Positions 1 to 11,700 of a DNA stretch of 64,000 bases are shown piece by piece. The DNA comes from Rhynchonema sp. JSB1_4 (Eukaryota; Nematoda; Chromadorea; Monhysterida; Xyalidae), in the NCBI GenBank assembly GCA_030248065.1, contig JASAMV010001489.1, positions 62,001-126,000 on the forward strand. Reading direction: 5' to 3'. Made by a program: the position numbers and the translations under genes. Under the pieces are notes generated by a model that was not told the DNA's origin, ran no database searches, and saw only the letters and a program-made list of their open reading frames with translations. The first letter of the stretch is position 1. Each line of letters opens with the position of its first letter.

Positions 1-2192
1 ACGCGTCATGTAGGTACACCTATAGTTCGTCAAGATAGACTTGGACTGGATTTTGGACAATGGATTGCTTTCTCTAATCTTACCCAAAACAAGGACTGAC
101 GGATGCGCGCTATACTTTGTGGACAATTTCCGAGACGAGGATGCAGATACAGTATGTGGCATTTTAGTGCTTTTTTGTGCAGGTGCCAGACACGCTCATG
201 ATGGATGGGCAGAAACTCTAATTTTGGTCTTTTCATACTTTGTCCAAGGCGGAGAAAAGGTGGAGCTTAAAATAGGTACACGCATGCGCGTTTTGCGCTG
301 AACTTAACAGGAAAAGAGGCAAAAATCGTCCGTCTTTTCACAGGACTGTTTGACCAAGACCTAACCAAACGATGGCATTTTATAAATGCGGTGATAGTGG
401 CACCAATATAGAGCAATGTTAGTTTGTATATTGCATTACAATGTAAACATCGACGATTGCTGGTTTTTAAAGGCATTTTACAGATGTCCGCACAGGAAGC
501 AAGCTATACCTACATTGGTACTGTATACGTACAGTATACCTACCCACGGTGTGTACCCTGAAGCAGTGGTCTGCAGTCACACGAGCAAAATAAACGCCGC
601 CAGTAATTGACTGGACTTTCAACTACGGATGTTTAAAAAGTCCTTGGCAGCACACGTTTATTTATAAAGTCAGTGAACACCTGGGTGCCAGCCGCCTATA
701 CCTTCATCATGCATATACGGTGCCATGTTTATATTTTGCGTGTTTTCCGTCCTTGAAGCGTTACAGGACCGCATTACTCGACCACCAGCCGACTCCTCCA
801 CAGAATTATTAAAATCGCCTGTGAAAATACCCACAAATCACCAGTATTCATTTCTTTTCTGCGCTCATTTGGGGCGGCGGTATGTATAGTTTTGTGGGAT
901 GCGACACCATCGAAACGTACACATGTGTGCACACACCAGGAGATGCAAAGTGGAGATCAGGCTCTTTCGTTGACAGCTGCCAAAGTCTTTGTCATCTTAT
1001 ATCCTTAGCTTTGCGAAATTGATGTGCGGATGTGCCTAAAGCTTAACCTAACTATAAGCCTAAGCCTAAGCCTGACCATAAGCCTGAGCATAAGACTACA
1101 AAAAAGTCTCATGGAAGTGGATTGCCACATAAAGGCCGCTGTGTGCATAATAGTGTTACTTCATATCAGGCACTGACATGTGGTCAATTGCACCGGACAC
1201 AATTCAATCGTGAATATCAGTCGCAATATGGGACGGTTCGACACCCTTAGAATGCACAGTTTGGGAATATTGGTAATAATATATACCCAATATAAGCAAC
1301 AAAATATGCCTCTCGAATTGGTTGTGACAGGTGATGTCAACAGTAGCAATTTTTATGCAAAAATAGCACTTTTAGAGCAAAAAATAGAGAAATTTTCGAA
1401 TTTTGAAATAATTAAAAAAGTTTTTTTCTTACTTTTTGGTACGAATTTTTAAAAAAATGTTTTTTTATAAAAAAAAATGTAAACCACGGGCTGGGATGGC
1501 TCGCGTTCGACCCAAAACATTTTTTGAGCAGTTGGGTTCACCTACCGGTATGACGGACTTGTGTATGATGATAATGGACTGCTGTTGTCATCAGCATGAT
1601 TTTGAAAAAGATTTGAACCAAACACCGCGCGCTTTGTGACAAGCGTCGAACAATCGTTTATATGGGTGCATGTCATTTTCGTTTATTGCTCTGTAACCAA
1701 GAAGGCGTCCTGTCGAAAGTGCGGCTCCTGGAGTTCTCACATTCACTGCAGACGCTCGTGTCACCGAGAACACGCATGATTTGCGCATCAGCACAAAGCA
1801 TTTTGCAGTTCGCGAGAATTAACAACACGCAATGGTGAGATTTCGCATTCCATGTTTGGTGTCAGTCCGTGCTTCTCAATGAAGTCACACTCTCAAACCA
1901 CATGCTGAGTGCGTAACGGCATCGGTTGTTGTCCAACTGTGTCAACAAACCTATGTGGTGCGGGATAGACACGATTGACGCCCGTGAAAGGAACGTGAAT
2001 ACGTAATTTGTCCCGTCAGTTACTTCACGCGTTACGTTTGATCAGCTGCTGACGTCATGACGGACTTGTTTCGCAACCACAAGCAGGAACACGCAGACAG
2101 CACGTTTTGGTTTGGTTTGTAGGAGAAGTATACCACTAGAAAATTGGTAATCATGACCTGATTGGTAAACATCCACTAAAATTCTAGCAGTG
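1..2192. other. Stretch without a recognisable gene
   Basis: Only short open frames without convincing splice sites or similarity are visible on either strand. The one notable item is a degenerate run of GCCTAA hexamers near 1040-1100, annotated separately. An A/T homopolymer patch lies near 1400-1480. Confidence 0.6.
1040..1100 (-). repeat. Degenerate TTAGGC-like hexamer run
   Basis: Several copies and near-copies of GCCTAA occur in a row, with TTAGGC on the minus strand. TTAGGC is the telomere repeat of nematodes. This is a short interstitial, diverged run, and similar runs recur near 26.84-26.96, 52.1-52.2 and 62.70-62.80 kb. Confidence 0.6.
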
Positions 2193-5100
2193 ATGAACAA
2201 CGCAATGATAACCATTTGGGCCATCGTTATTATTATTGCCGCTGAGTTCGCATGTGAGTCACAATTTCTTACCGGAGTTATCCATATACTGCCCTCTCTC
2301 CGAATAGAACCCCCCGTTTGGCTCTATTTCGGGTAAAAAGTTTTCCAAAAGTCGACCAACAAGGCATGGGTTTCGTTCACAAAAAGGACATAAACAGGTC
2401 ATTCTCGAAGATTTTTTAAGCAGATACTCCTGCTGTATGATCAAATTACACGTGCTCCGAAATGGTCACAACGGCGATTGTGATCACATTGATTAATGTT
2501 AGCGATGATTTGCAGCGATGTCAAGAACCTATCCCTAAACCACGAGGGCTCCCCATTCGGAAACGTTTCCGAATAGAGTCTCCGGGGGGGGTCTATTTGG
2601 GTAAAATGTAAGAAACATAAACCCCGATTTTCCACCATTTTCCGAATAATCGAATGGGGAATTTATATGGAAAACTGCAGTGTATCAAAACGTCATCAGC
2701 CTTGCAATGCAATAGATATTAGATTTGAAAGAGATAAATTTTCTTCTGCAGCCTGTGGTCCTCCGTGCGCCTCCGACCGCCGACCGAAATGGTGGTGTGA
2801 ACAGCGGATTAGAAAGAACTCGGCCTTGTGCGCCAAGGATGATGTGTTCAAATGGACGTTGTGCTGTCGATCGTGTCAGAATTCGTGTCAGTTTGCTTCA
2901 ATTTTTTGTTGTTTTTCCTCCATGGTGAATGAGCGGTTCTGTTTGTCTTCAGTAGGAGGCCAAAACCAGGCTGAAAAGATCGCCGCTTACCAGAACACCG
3001 CTCAGCCGTGCGTCGACAGTCCGAATGCAGCCGCGGTGCGTTTGTTTGACAAATCAGTAAACGATATTTAGTTACAAAATTAGCATAAATCGAAAATCAA
3101 AACATTTTTTTAGTTTTGTGCCGGCATGAAAGCGGGAACGAATGGTCGAACGTGCACGAGCGCTGTTGCCGAAGCGTTCATATATTGCAAACAATCATGT
3201 GGTCAATGCAGCGGGTCTGCCGTTAGTCAGTTCACGACACAAGCTGGTTGGTGTGATCTCTTGGCAACAAAAACAAAAAAGCGAAAATTGCATCACACAC
3301 GTTCTCGAGAAGGGTGACTTTCAGCCTGCGTGCCCACACAGCCCTGCTTCAACGACACTTATTGCACGCGACCGGGCTTGACCAATGCAAAGTACGCGTG
3401 CACTAGCGATGGCGCTACAGCCAGTCCCACAAACAGCTTTGGAGCGTGCACTTGCACAAGTATATTTTTTTGTGTTCCCTGCATTTTATATCCGAGCTTG
3501 ATCATGCTTTACATCTGCCTGTACATACGTGATACATACATACGGTATTTCAAGACTGCACATCAGACGGGACCAAGTGTTCAACTGACGCGCAGTGTGG
3601 AGGAATGAAAGGCGCCTGTCAGGCGCAGAAAGGGACGTGCCAACGAGCATGTTAGTTGAAAACGTTGGATTTTGCTGTGCCGGGCACTCACTCTCATTGT
3701 GGGAACATGATTAGGCCTCGATATCTATGGTCACTATAAAGAATAGTCGCTGTTGTTGTGAACATTAGATATAGCAAACTACAGTCTCGTTGTAATGGTG
3801 GATTATGTACACCTACGGTATGTAAGGCATCAGGAGAATGGTGTCACCTATATACCAGCACTAACTGAAGAGTGCGAACCCATGACACGCATTGTTTGCC
3901 ACTTTGTAGCTTGCAACCTGAACGCTGTGTGCACTAGTGACGCGGACTGCGGCGGTTACGCCAACACGTGTTTGTACCTGGCCGCCGCCAACAGCGACAT
4001 CCCAACCAAATGTGCACCGGGCCGTTTGTGCACGTGCATGTGGTGTCCGAGTGAGTGGGTGATGTTTCAACAGGCCCTTTTGTGAGACAGAAGCTGGTGC
4101 CAAAGCCTAGGCGATGCTCTGATCTGGGTCACGCGACTTTGTACATCAGGTTTTACTTTGTAGGTTTGACTGATGACATTGAATTCGGGCAGCGTGAAGG
4201 TTGTTGCAAGATAACTATCAAACAATCTTTACGCCGTTGACAACCTGTGTCGCTACATAGAAAATTCCGAAAGATTCAAAATTCATAACTTAAGAACCGC
4301 CGAACGGAACGAATAGCTCAAGTTTGATACCAATTACCCAGCCAAATAGTAAAGAAACAGAAGCTATATATCCTTCCCAGACACGCCATGCAAGAATGAC
4401 GGCCAAGCGTGCAACACGGATCCAGCGGGCATCTGTGGTCATCCAAACTTCTGCATCGATACCGACCACATATTTGTGGCTGGAACGAGCATCGCCGGCA
4501 ATTGCAAGTGCTCGGCTAAGGATCCAGCATCGCAGTCTGGCGCTGAATGTTCGTGTCGGGCGGTTGAGTTATGAGTCACAGTCTTGGGTGATCGAGGTCG
4601 TGAGCACGTGCCCTGTCAATGATCAAACATTACTGACTTACTGATGACACCAATGTATTATTGGATAATTTCTAAATGTGTATGTTAACCAAAAAGGAGT
4701 AGTTCATGACAGATTTTTTGAAACATCACCAGTCTGTCACACACATCCTCATTGCAGCGCCAATCTGTATCGGTGGTGCCGCATGCACACAAGCCGGCCA
4801 TGAATGTGGCCAGAAATCGGGCACAGCCACGGGCCCGTATCTATGCATGAAAGCAGACGCAAGTGGACTGTGTGGTGCAACTGACGTTGGGTGCAAATGT
4901 CGATGTTCAGGTTGGGGTTTTCTGATATCAAAGACTGCGATCGGTGTACTGTAGCACTAAACGGTTAACGAGATGCAAAGCGCTAAATCTCTGAGGATGC
5001 ATTCACAAATGTTAACGGAATACAAAGCGCTAAATCTATGCTTTCGCAATGGTTAACGAGATGCAGACCGCTAAATCTCTGACGGCTTTCGCAAAGGTTA

Positions 5101-7242
5101 ACGGAATGCAAAGCGCTAAATTTCTCAGGATGGTTTCGCAAAGGCAAATAGGATGCAAAGTCGTTGATCTGATGAATGGAATGCTAAACGTTGTGCGGCC
5201 CAAACCCGAGCCGTAGGCACGGGTAATCGAACAGTCAAATCAAAAAGTTATCTTTAGTTGGCGTCACGACGCCCGGCCCGATCCCGTACCCAGACATTGT
5301 CGGTTCGTTCTACGGTAAAGAGTGCTCGTGGGCGCAGACGGATTGCGGTGGCGATGCGACCAATGCGCTGTATTTGAACAATTACGCTTGTGTTGAGAAT
5401 ACGAGCACGAAACGGTGCCAGGGATGCGGATCTGGTCGGTTCTTCATCTATTTTCATGTGAACATCGACTATCACAGCCTTGCCCTCTTTATACTGATAG
5501 ATCGACAGCACACGCCATTTTTTGTGGTCACTGTGATGACTATTTGTCGGTACATATCACACTTGGATAGGAGATTGGGGCGAATTCGATCCGATCTGAT
5601 CACCCTAGCCAGTTTATATATGCAGGGCGTCTTTTAGGCCCTTGACGCAATGGCACCTGTATGCATTTTAGCGCACGAAAAGTCACACTCACCGGCGGTG
5701 GGAAAATCGTGTGCCACCTACAACGACTGTCAAAACCTTGATGGAGGGGGCACGCAATGCATCGGTTCAAGCGGAGTTGGTGTGTGCAAAAAAGTGCCCG
5801 GTTAGTGTTATAGTTGAAGACTTACGCATTTGTGGGTTTGAAACGCGAAAATAACCTCGAAATACGAGAAGCAGTACAACGCTTGATGATCAGATCAGAG
5901 CGGATCTGTGTTAGTCCGCTGATCCGGAATTCAACGAGAATATTTCAAAGTTCACAATGCCACTCGACTGGCTGAATGCCAAAATGCCAAGACATGTTAC
6001 TCCCAGACAATAATATCAATTAATTAATGAATAAACAACTGTTTTGTTCAGGGTTGTTTAAAAAAAAAGTGGTTAATTAAAAAAATTTTTTAAAAAAAAA
6101 ATTTTTTTTTTGAAACTCAGATTTTGCTTTTTTTTTTAATAAAAAAAGTTGCCCAAAATGGGCTGAAATGTCCAAAAATGGCCTTTTTCGAGGCAAAAAA
6201 TTGGCACTTTTTTCTGTGGAGGGGACAATTTTTCCAAAATCGCGCCTGCGGCGCCCTGTATTGTCCCCAAATCCGTACAGGGATGCGCGGGGCTGGTCTT
6301 TTATAGTGATGTGGCACCGATAATGTACCACTGCATGCTACTACACATGTATATACATAGGTCTGGTGCAAAACCGGGCGCGCAAAGTCGATCTGACACG
6401 CAAGATTTGGGCTGTAATCGATATTTTGATGGTCGTATATCAGATATACGGCATTAGATGCATTAAAATACGTTGTACGGCATGCTACAATACGTTAGAG
6501 TAACATCGTTAGTCAACATCAACCTCAGACTGGTAGGATTCCATAGAATCTGCACAATGCTACCGGGTGTCACCACACAAGTTGGGTCTCAGGTGAAAAT
6601 TTTTCAATTTTTGAAAAATATGTTGCATCGATTTCATTTATCCTGAAACGTCGTTTGCAACACTTTTTCTAATAAAAAAATTTTCGTCAAAAAAAAATCA
6701 AAAAAAAATTTTTTTTTAAAAAAAAGCTCGTTAATAAAAAATTTTTTTTTTCAACCCTGGTTTTGTTTTGTCAAACGTAGCGGCATCAGGCAACAGTAAA
6801 TCGTTACAAAATTGATGCTCCAGGAAGCCACACTGTAGTACCAGGTAGATGTAGATCTGCTCCGATCAGACTTGCGATCCATAGAACCATCCACCGACGT
6901 TTGCAGCAGCCAGCCGTTGCAAGAGCGACCTGACGACCACATGCACAACGGTCATAGCAGCAGGTGCACCTGGCGCCACGGCCGGTGGATGTGGAGCGTG
7001 GGGCAGATGTGTGGAGGCAGATTTGGTCACTCCGTGCAGCACAAACACAAACTGTGTGTGCTTGTGTGGAGGTGAGCGTGGCATAAACTTTTCGTACAGA
7101 TTCAGTTTTGAGAAATTATTTTCAAAAGGCGTCGAAATTTCGTAAATCAGGTTGCCAAACATCGGGCAAGTGCATGTTTTCTAACTCGATGCATTGTGGC
7201 GGTGTGTCCGAGGCGTGCAGTGGGCTGTGTACATGTGCTTGA
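2193..7242 (+). CDS. Secreted multi-module cysteine-rich protein with ShKT-like domains, 12 exons
   Basis: My model uses exons 2193-2253, 2752-3035, 3114-3246, 3325-3459, 3555-3650, 3910-4050, 4381-4554, 4758-4910, 5258-5434, 5672-5800, 6907-7071 and 7151-7242. Exon 1 encodes a hydrophobic signal peptide (MNNAMITIWAIVIIIAAEFA). Exons 2-3 hold two six-cysteine ShKT-like domains, the second ending CKQSCGQC across a phase-0 intron. Exons 4-12 each encode a cysteine-rich module, often with a C-G-G motif and a C-x-C or C-x-C-x-C end. Nearly every intron is phase 1, so modules can be added or lost without breaking frame. ShKT domains are common in nematode secreted proteins and usually form a disulphide-bonded fold; the later modules I do not recognise. 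The stop is TGA at 7240-7242, and an AATAAA lies at 7357. The end of exon 3 and exons 7 and 11 are the least certain boundaries. The protein probably acts outside the cell; partner and function are unknown. Confidence 0.75.
4955..5215. repeat. Degenerate ~45-55 bp tandem repeat in an intron
   Basis: About five imperfect copies of a unit containing GTTAACGAGATGCAAAGCGC, then CTAAATCTCTGAGGATG and TTTCGCAAAG, lie between exons 8 and 9 of the cysteine-rich gene. The same sequence, ending in a TTGTGCGG...CCC block, recurs at about 11715-11850, so it is a dispersed repeat. Confidence 0.7.
6049..6759. mobile_element. hAT-type non-autonomous element (711 bp)
   Basis: The left end CAGGGTTGTTTAAAAA and right end TTTTTTCAACCCTG form terminal inverted repeats. 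The element is flanked by a perfect 8-bp direct duplication GTTTTGTT (6041-6048 and 6760-6767). An 8-bp target duplication with CAGGG-type tips is the hAT superfamily signature. The subterminal sequence is poly-A/T. No transposase is encoded. It lies in the intron between exons 10 and 11 of the cysteine-rich gene. Confidence 0.85.
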
Positions 7243-7693
7243 CCTTACCGAAAATGAAAATTTGTGCAATTATATTTATTGTCGATTATCTTTTTGTATT
7301 ATTGAAATAACAGAAAAACTATGTTTCTTCTTTACGGCTTCATTTTGTTTCTTGTGAATAAAATACTTCTCATCACTATCATGTGGATTGTGTGAAGTGA
7401 AATTGTGTGAAATTTGCCCCAACCTCACTTCTCTAGAATTTACCGGGCTTCCTTGCACTCCTGAAGCGACCGCCAAAAATTTAAGCCCCGATATCTGAGC
7501 CCCAATTTGCATTGAAATGTACCTTCACCTGTTTTTTCAGATATACCGTAACCGTACTAATCTCGGCGAAGATCTTGGGCTGAAATTATTTTTTATTTTT
7601 TTGTTATTTTATTTGCTCTTGTCTTGTTGATTGCTGAAGGCTGAGGTTTTTCGTTCGAATCGAAATGTATTTTAAAGCACTCCTTGAAATTAG

Positions 7694-7973
7694 GTCCTGG
7701 GGGCACTTTCTATTTCAATTTGAACAATTTGAATTTGAAATTTGAATTGTAACGAGTTACAAATTGTACGGTTGATTTTTGAATTGGTCATATCATTCGA
7801 TATCGTTGTTTCTGTTTTTTCGACCAGCGTAAAAGTTGTTCACAATGCACATGGGAGCAACTTTCACGCTGGTCGAACTAACACAAACAATGAGATCGAA
7901 AGATATGATAAAACCAAAAACTTACAAATTGTAAGTTTTTATAATTGTACGAAATAGAAAGTGCCCCCTGGAC
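7694..7973. mobile_element. MITE with 23-bp terminal inverted repeats
   Basis: The left end reads GTCCTGGGGGCACTTTCTAT and the right end is its near-perfect reverse complement. A second, internal hairpin around CGACCAGCGT...ACGCTGGTCG lies in the middle. No coding capacity and no clear target duplication were found. It is intergenic, between the cysteine-rich gene and the first Mpv17-like gene. Confidence 0.7.
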
Positions 7974-8057
7974 CGAAACTGGTACTCCAGCTCCAGCCGA
8001 GAAGAATAGGTCTAAGCCAAGGTGGCTTGGGTTGTGTATCATTAGGGTCCAGTGCTC

Positions 8058-8533
8058 CAGGGTAGTACTTGGGGGGGTGGGGGGGGGGGGTCCCCCCCAA
8101 ATTCATCTATCTATCGTCAACACTTTTTGATTTCATCTATCTATCGTCAACACTTATGGGCAAATCTATCTATCGTCAACAAATTCTGGGAACAATCTAT
8201 CTATCGTCAACACATTTGGACCCCAAAATGGGTATTTTTGCCTCAAAATGGCTCAAAATCGGTATTTTTTGTCCCAAATAGGCAAAAAATCGCGCGCTAC
8301 GCGCGGATTTAGTACATCTAAGTACATTTTCATTAATATTTACACATTATTACCTACTTAGTGCACTATACTATACCTTGATTTTTGGCGACCCCCCCCC
8401 CCCCACCATCTATCTATCGTCAACAAGTTTGGGTCGACCCCCCCAGATTTCGGACTTGGGTCATCTATCTATCGTCAACACATTTCAGGTCCCAATCTAT
8501 CTATCGTCAACACCCTGACCAAGTACTACACTG
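8058..8533. mobile_element. hAT-type MITE filled with TCTATCTATCGTCAACA repeats
   Basis: The ends are CAGGGTAGTACTTGG and CCAAGTACTACACTG, flanked by a perfect 8-bp duplication CAGTGCTC (8050-8057, 8534-8541). The interior carries at least seven copies of a motif TCTATCTATCGTCAACA separated by unrelated short spacers. A reverse-oriented relative lies at about 23120-23504. Confidence 0.85.
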
Positions 8534-8793
8534 CAGTGCTCACTAGGGTCCAGCGCTCATTAGCTTTGTTTCAATGCCTGCTTACACGCTCAGTGCTCGG
8601 CCTAATTGAAGTCCATGTCCAACACCATCACCAACACTAGGCCTAACCCGTGCTGAAGCTTCGACCCGACCGGTTTTGCCTCCATGACCCGTGTTTAAGG
8701 AGTGCCTATTTTAGTTCCACGATACATAATACCTCATTGTTGTCTGTCAGCCATATTTCAAGCACCAAAGTCAAGCTGACTTCTCAATGGAGG

Positions 8794-11700
8794 ATGCAGT
8801 TTGTTCGTCGGGCCCAAATCGCCTGGCGGCATTTTTTCACGAATCACCACGCCAAAGCAGAAATGCTTACATCAGGTTGGTTTGGTTGCTTTGCTTGCGT
8901 AGCGTTCCCAGCCGATGGCCAAGATGAGCATCATAGTTTTTTTAGACACTTTTTAGGTGCAATTTGCACCTAAAAAATCAGAATTGCACCTAAAAATTCA
9001 GGGTTAGGTGCAAGGTTGCACCTAAAATTTTGGGCCCTTATTTGCTTAGTTTAGCATTTATACAGCATCTTTTAAGGTTGGAAAGCTTAGAAACAAAAAA
9101 ATGCGCTGCGCGGCTTTTCATTCCTTCCAATAAATTCCATCGAAGCATTTGGTCGACATCGACAAAAAATATCGATCTGATTGATTGATTTCGTACACAG
9201 TTAGTACCTGGTGTGCTAGTGATAAGATTCAAAACAAATACATGCTGTACTAGGATCAGTGTAGCTCCTGGTCCTGCGAGGCGGTTAGTGAACCTGCCCA
9301 CTTTGTCGGTGCGGCGGTTAGTGTACCTCCCTGTGGGGGGAAGGAGGGGGGAGGACCAGAATTCAGGAAAACGTCCTTCTTTGAGGTCAATAATTTGACA
9401 TATTTTTGCCCTTTTTTGGAAAAAATTCTCCATAAATAGGGTATTTTGGCGACTTTTGACAACATTGACCTGAAAATTACCCACTTTAGGCCTAAAAATG
9501 CCCATCTTGGGCTAAAAATGCCTATTTTAGGCAAAAATTGCGGCGGTTAGTGCATCTGGTGCGGCGGTTAATGTACTATTGTACCTTGGTCGCGGCGGTT
9601 AGTGTACCTTAGGAGGGGACCCCCTCCCCCCAGAAACTACACTGACTAGAACTAGAGCAGAGCATGACAACAGTATTAGATACCCACACAAAGTAAATGA
9701 ACAGCGAAAGTAATTGATTCGTACGTGACCCCCAAATGTGGATATGGTGACATGAAAATTTTACTGTTTCGTTTCCTTCTCAATCGGTTCTCAATAATGA
9801 AACTAGTACAAAACGTGCTACAAAATGTTGAACTTTCCCTGAAAAGTTTGCTTTTGCTAAAGGAAAAGGCATTCATTGCTTTACAACTTTATTGAACTTC
9901 TAAAAGCACGCAAATAGCATTGAACACACAACCTGGCAAAAAAGCCTAAAATTGGCGTTTTTTGTCCAAAATAGGGGTTGCACCTACTTTGGCCAGCTTG
10001 CACCTAAAAATTGGGGGGTTGCACCTAGTGAATTTTGAAAAAAAAAACCCTGATGAGCATGCCGTAAAACGAAACAAAAGATTGCAGGCCCTGTGTGGAA
10101 GGTAAGCATGATGCGGGGTTGGGACCGGAGGCGTGAGAGGTATGATGTTGGTCACTCAAAAAGTCAAAAAGCACCGTTTTTGTGATACAATTTTGGCGAA
10201 AAAAAGAGCTAAAAGCAGTACTTTTCGCCGAAAATCGCCTAAAAACACGTATCATGGGTGAGTTGCGCGATTTTTAGGAAACAAAGGTCGAAAAAACACC
10301 GATTTTTTTGCCTGAGGAAGGTATAAAGTTGCTTGTGAGAGGTATAAAATTGCTTGTGCTTATAAAACCGTTTTTTTTCACAAAAAAACGGAAAAAAACG
10401 TTTTTTTTCGAGGCCCGAATACTTTTCCATTTATTTTTCAAGGTGGTTTTTTATCGGTTTGTTATTTTACTTCTCCCAAAAGATTGTGACACAAAACCGA
10501 TAAGTTTTTTGCTTCGGATCAAATTTTGGTCGGATGTTCGGACAGTGCTCATAACTTGTGCCCAAACACTTTACTTTTTTGACCGTAACACCTTAAGCAG
10601 TGTAGTTCCTGGGGGGGAGGGGGGTCCCCCCTCGGGTACGTCTGTTCCCCCTCCATGGTACGCCTGCCCCACTGTTCCCCCTCCGGGTACGTCTGCTCCC
10701 CCAATTTTTACCTAAAATAGGCAAATTTTGGCCCAAAATAGGCATTTTTAGGCATAAAATGAGTGATTTTTAGGTCAAGGTCGTCAAAAATCGCCAAAAT
10801 ACCTTTTTTATTGAGATTTTTTTCCTAAAAGGGGCAAAAATGAGCCAAATTTTCGACCTGAAAAAATGACTTTTCTCCAAATTTGGGTCCTCCCCCCCCC
10901 TTCCGGGTCCATCCCCCCTTTCCCCCCCAGGTGGGTACGTCTGTTCCCCCTCCGAAAAAAGGGGGGTACCGCCTGTTCCCCCTCCGGACCAGGAACTACA
11001 CTGACCTTAAGTACTGGAAAAGTATTTGAAAAAAACGGTTCTTTTCCGAAAAAAACCGTTTTTTCCTTCGAAAAAATAAACAACTGTACTTTAAAGGTAA
11101 TCCTGTTGAGAAAGTGCGAATAAAGCCATAAAAACACGATTTTTCTGCAAATTACCGTAATTTTAGTCACTATAACTCACGTCGAGAGTTTTTATTGTGA
11201 GAATCTGAGTTGGGGCGAATAATTTACAGTTTTATTGGCCCTGGCCCCAAGCCCAATGGTAAAATTACAATTTCTCGTCACAGGATTGCTTGGCGCAGCA
11301 GGAGATTGCATCTGTCAGGTTGCCATTGAACGACAGAAATTATCCGAATACGATGTGCTGCGGTCGACCAGATTTTTCTTGCTTGGATCGTTATACATCG
11401 TGAGCTTTTGCCGATTTTTTTGTTGTTGATGTGAAACGAGTGTTTAATAATTTTGTTCCGATTTTTTTTGAATGCAGCTCCCGAACTCCCTACACCTTCC
11501 TAGAAATACTTCACAGGCACCTACGTTACGAATTTGGTACCACACACTTTCAAGGCATCTCCCTGGCAGCAAAGTCACGAAACCACTGGGCATGGTTGCT
11601 TGTGATCAGGTTTGTGAAATTACGGCAGCTACAACAGTTGGGGCCACACCCAAAAGCCAGCCTTTCATTGTGTTGCTACGGACCAGAGTCGTAGCTAGGT

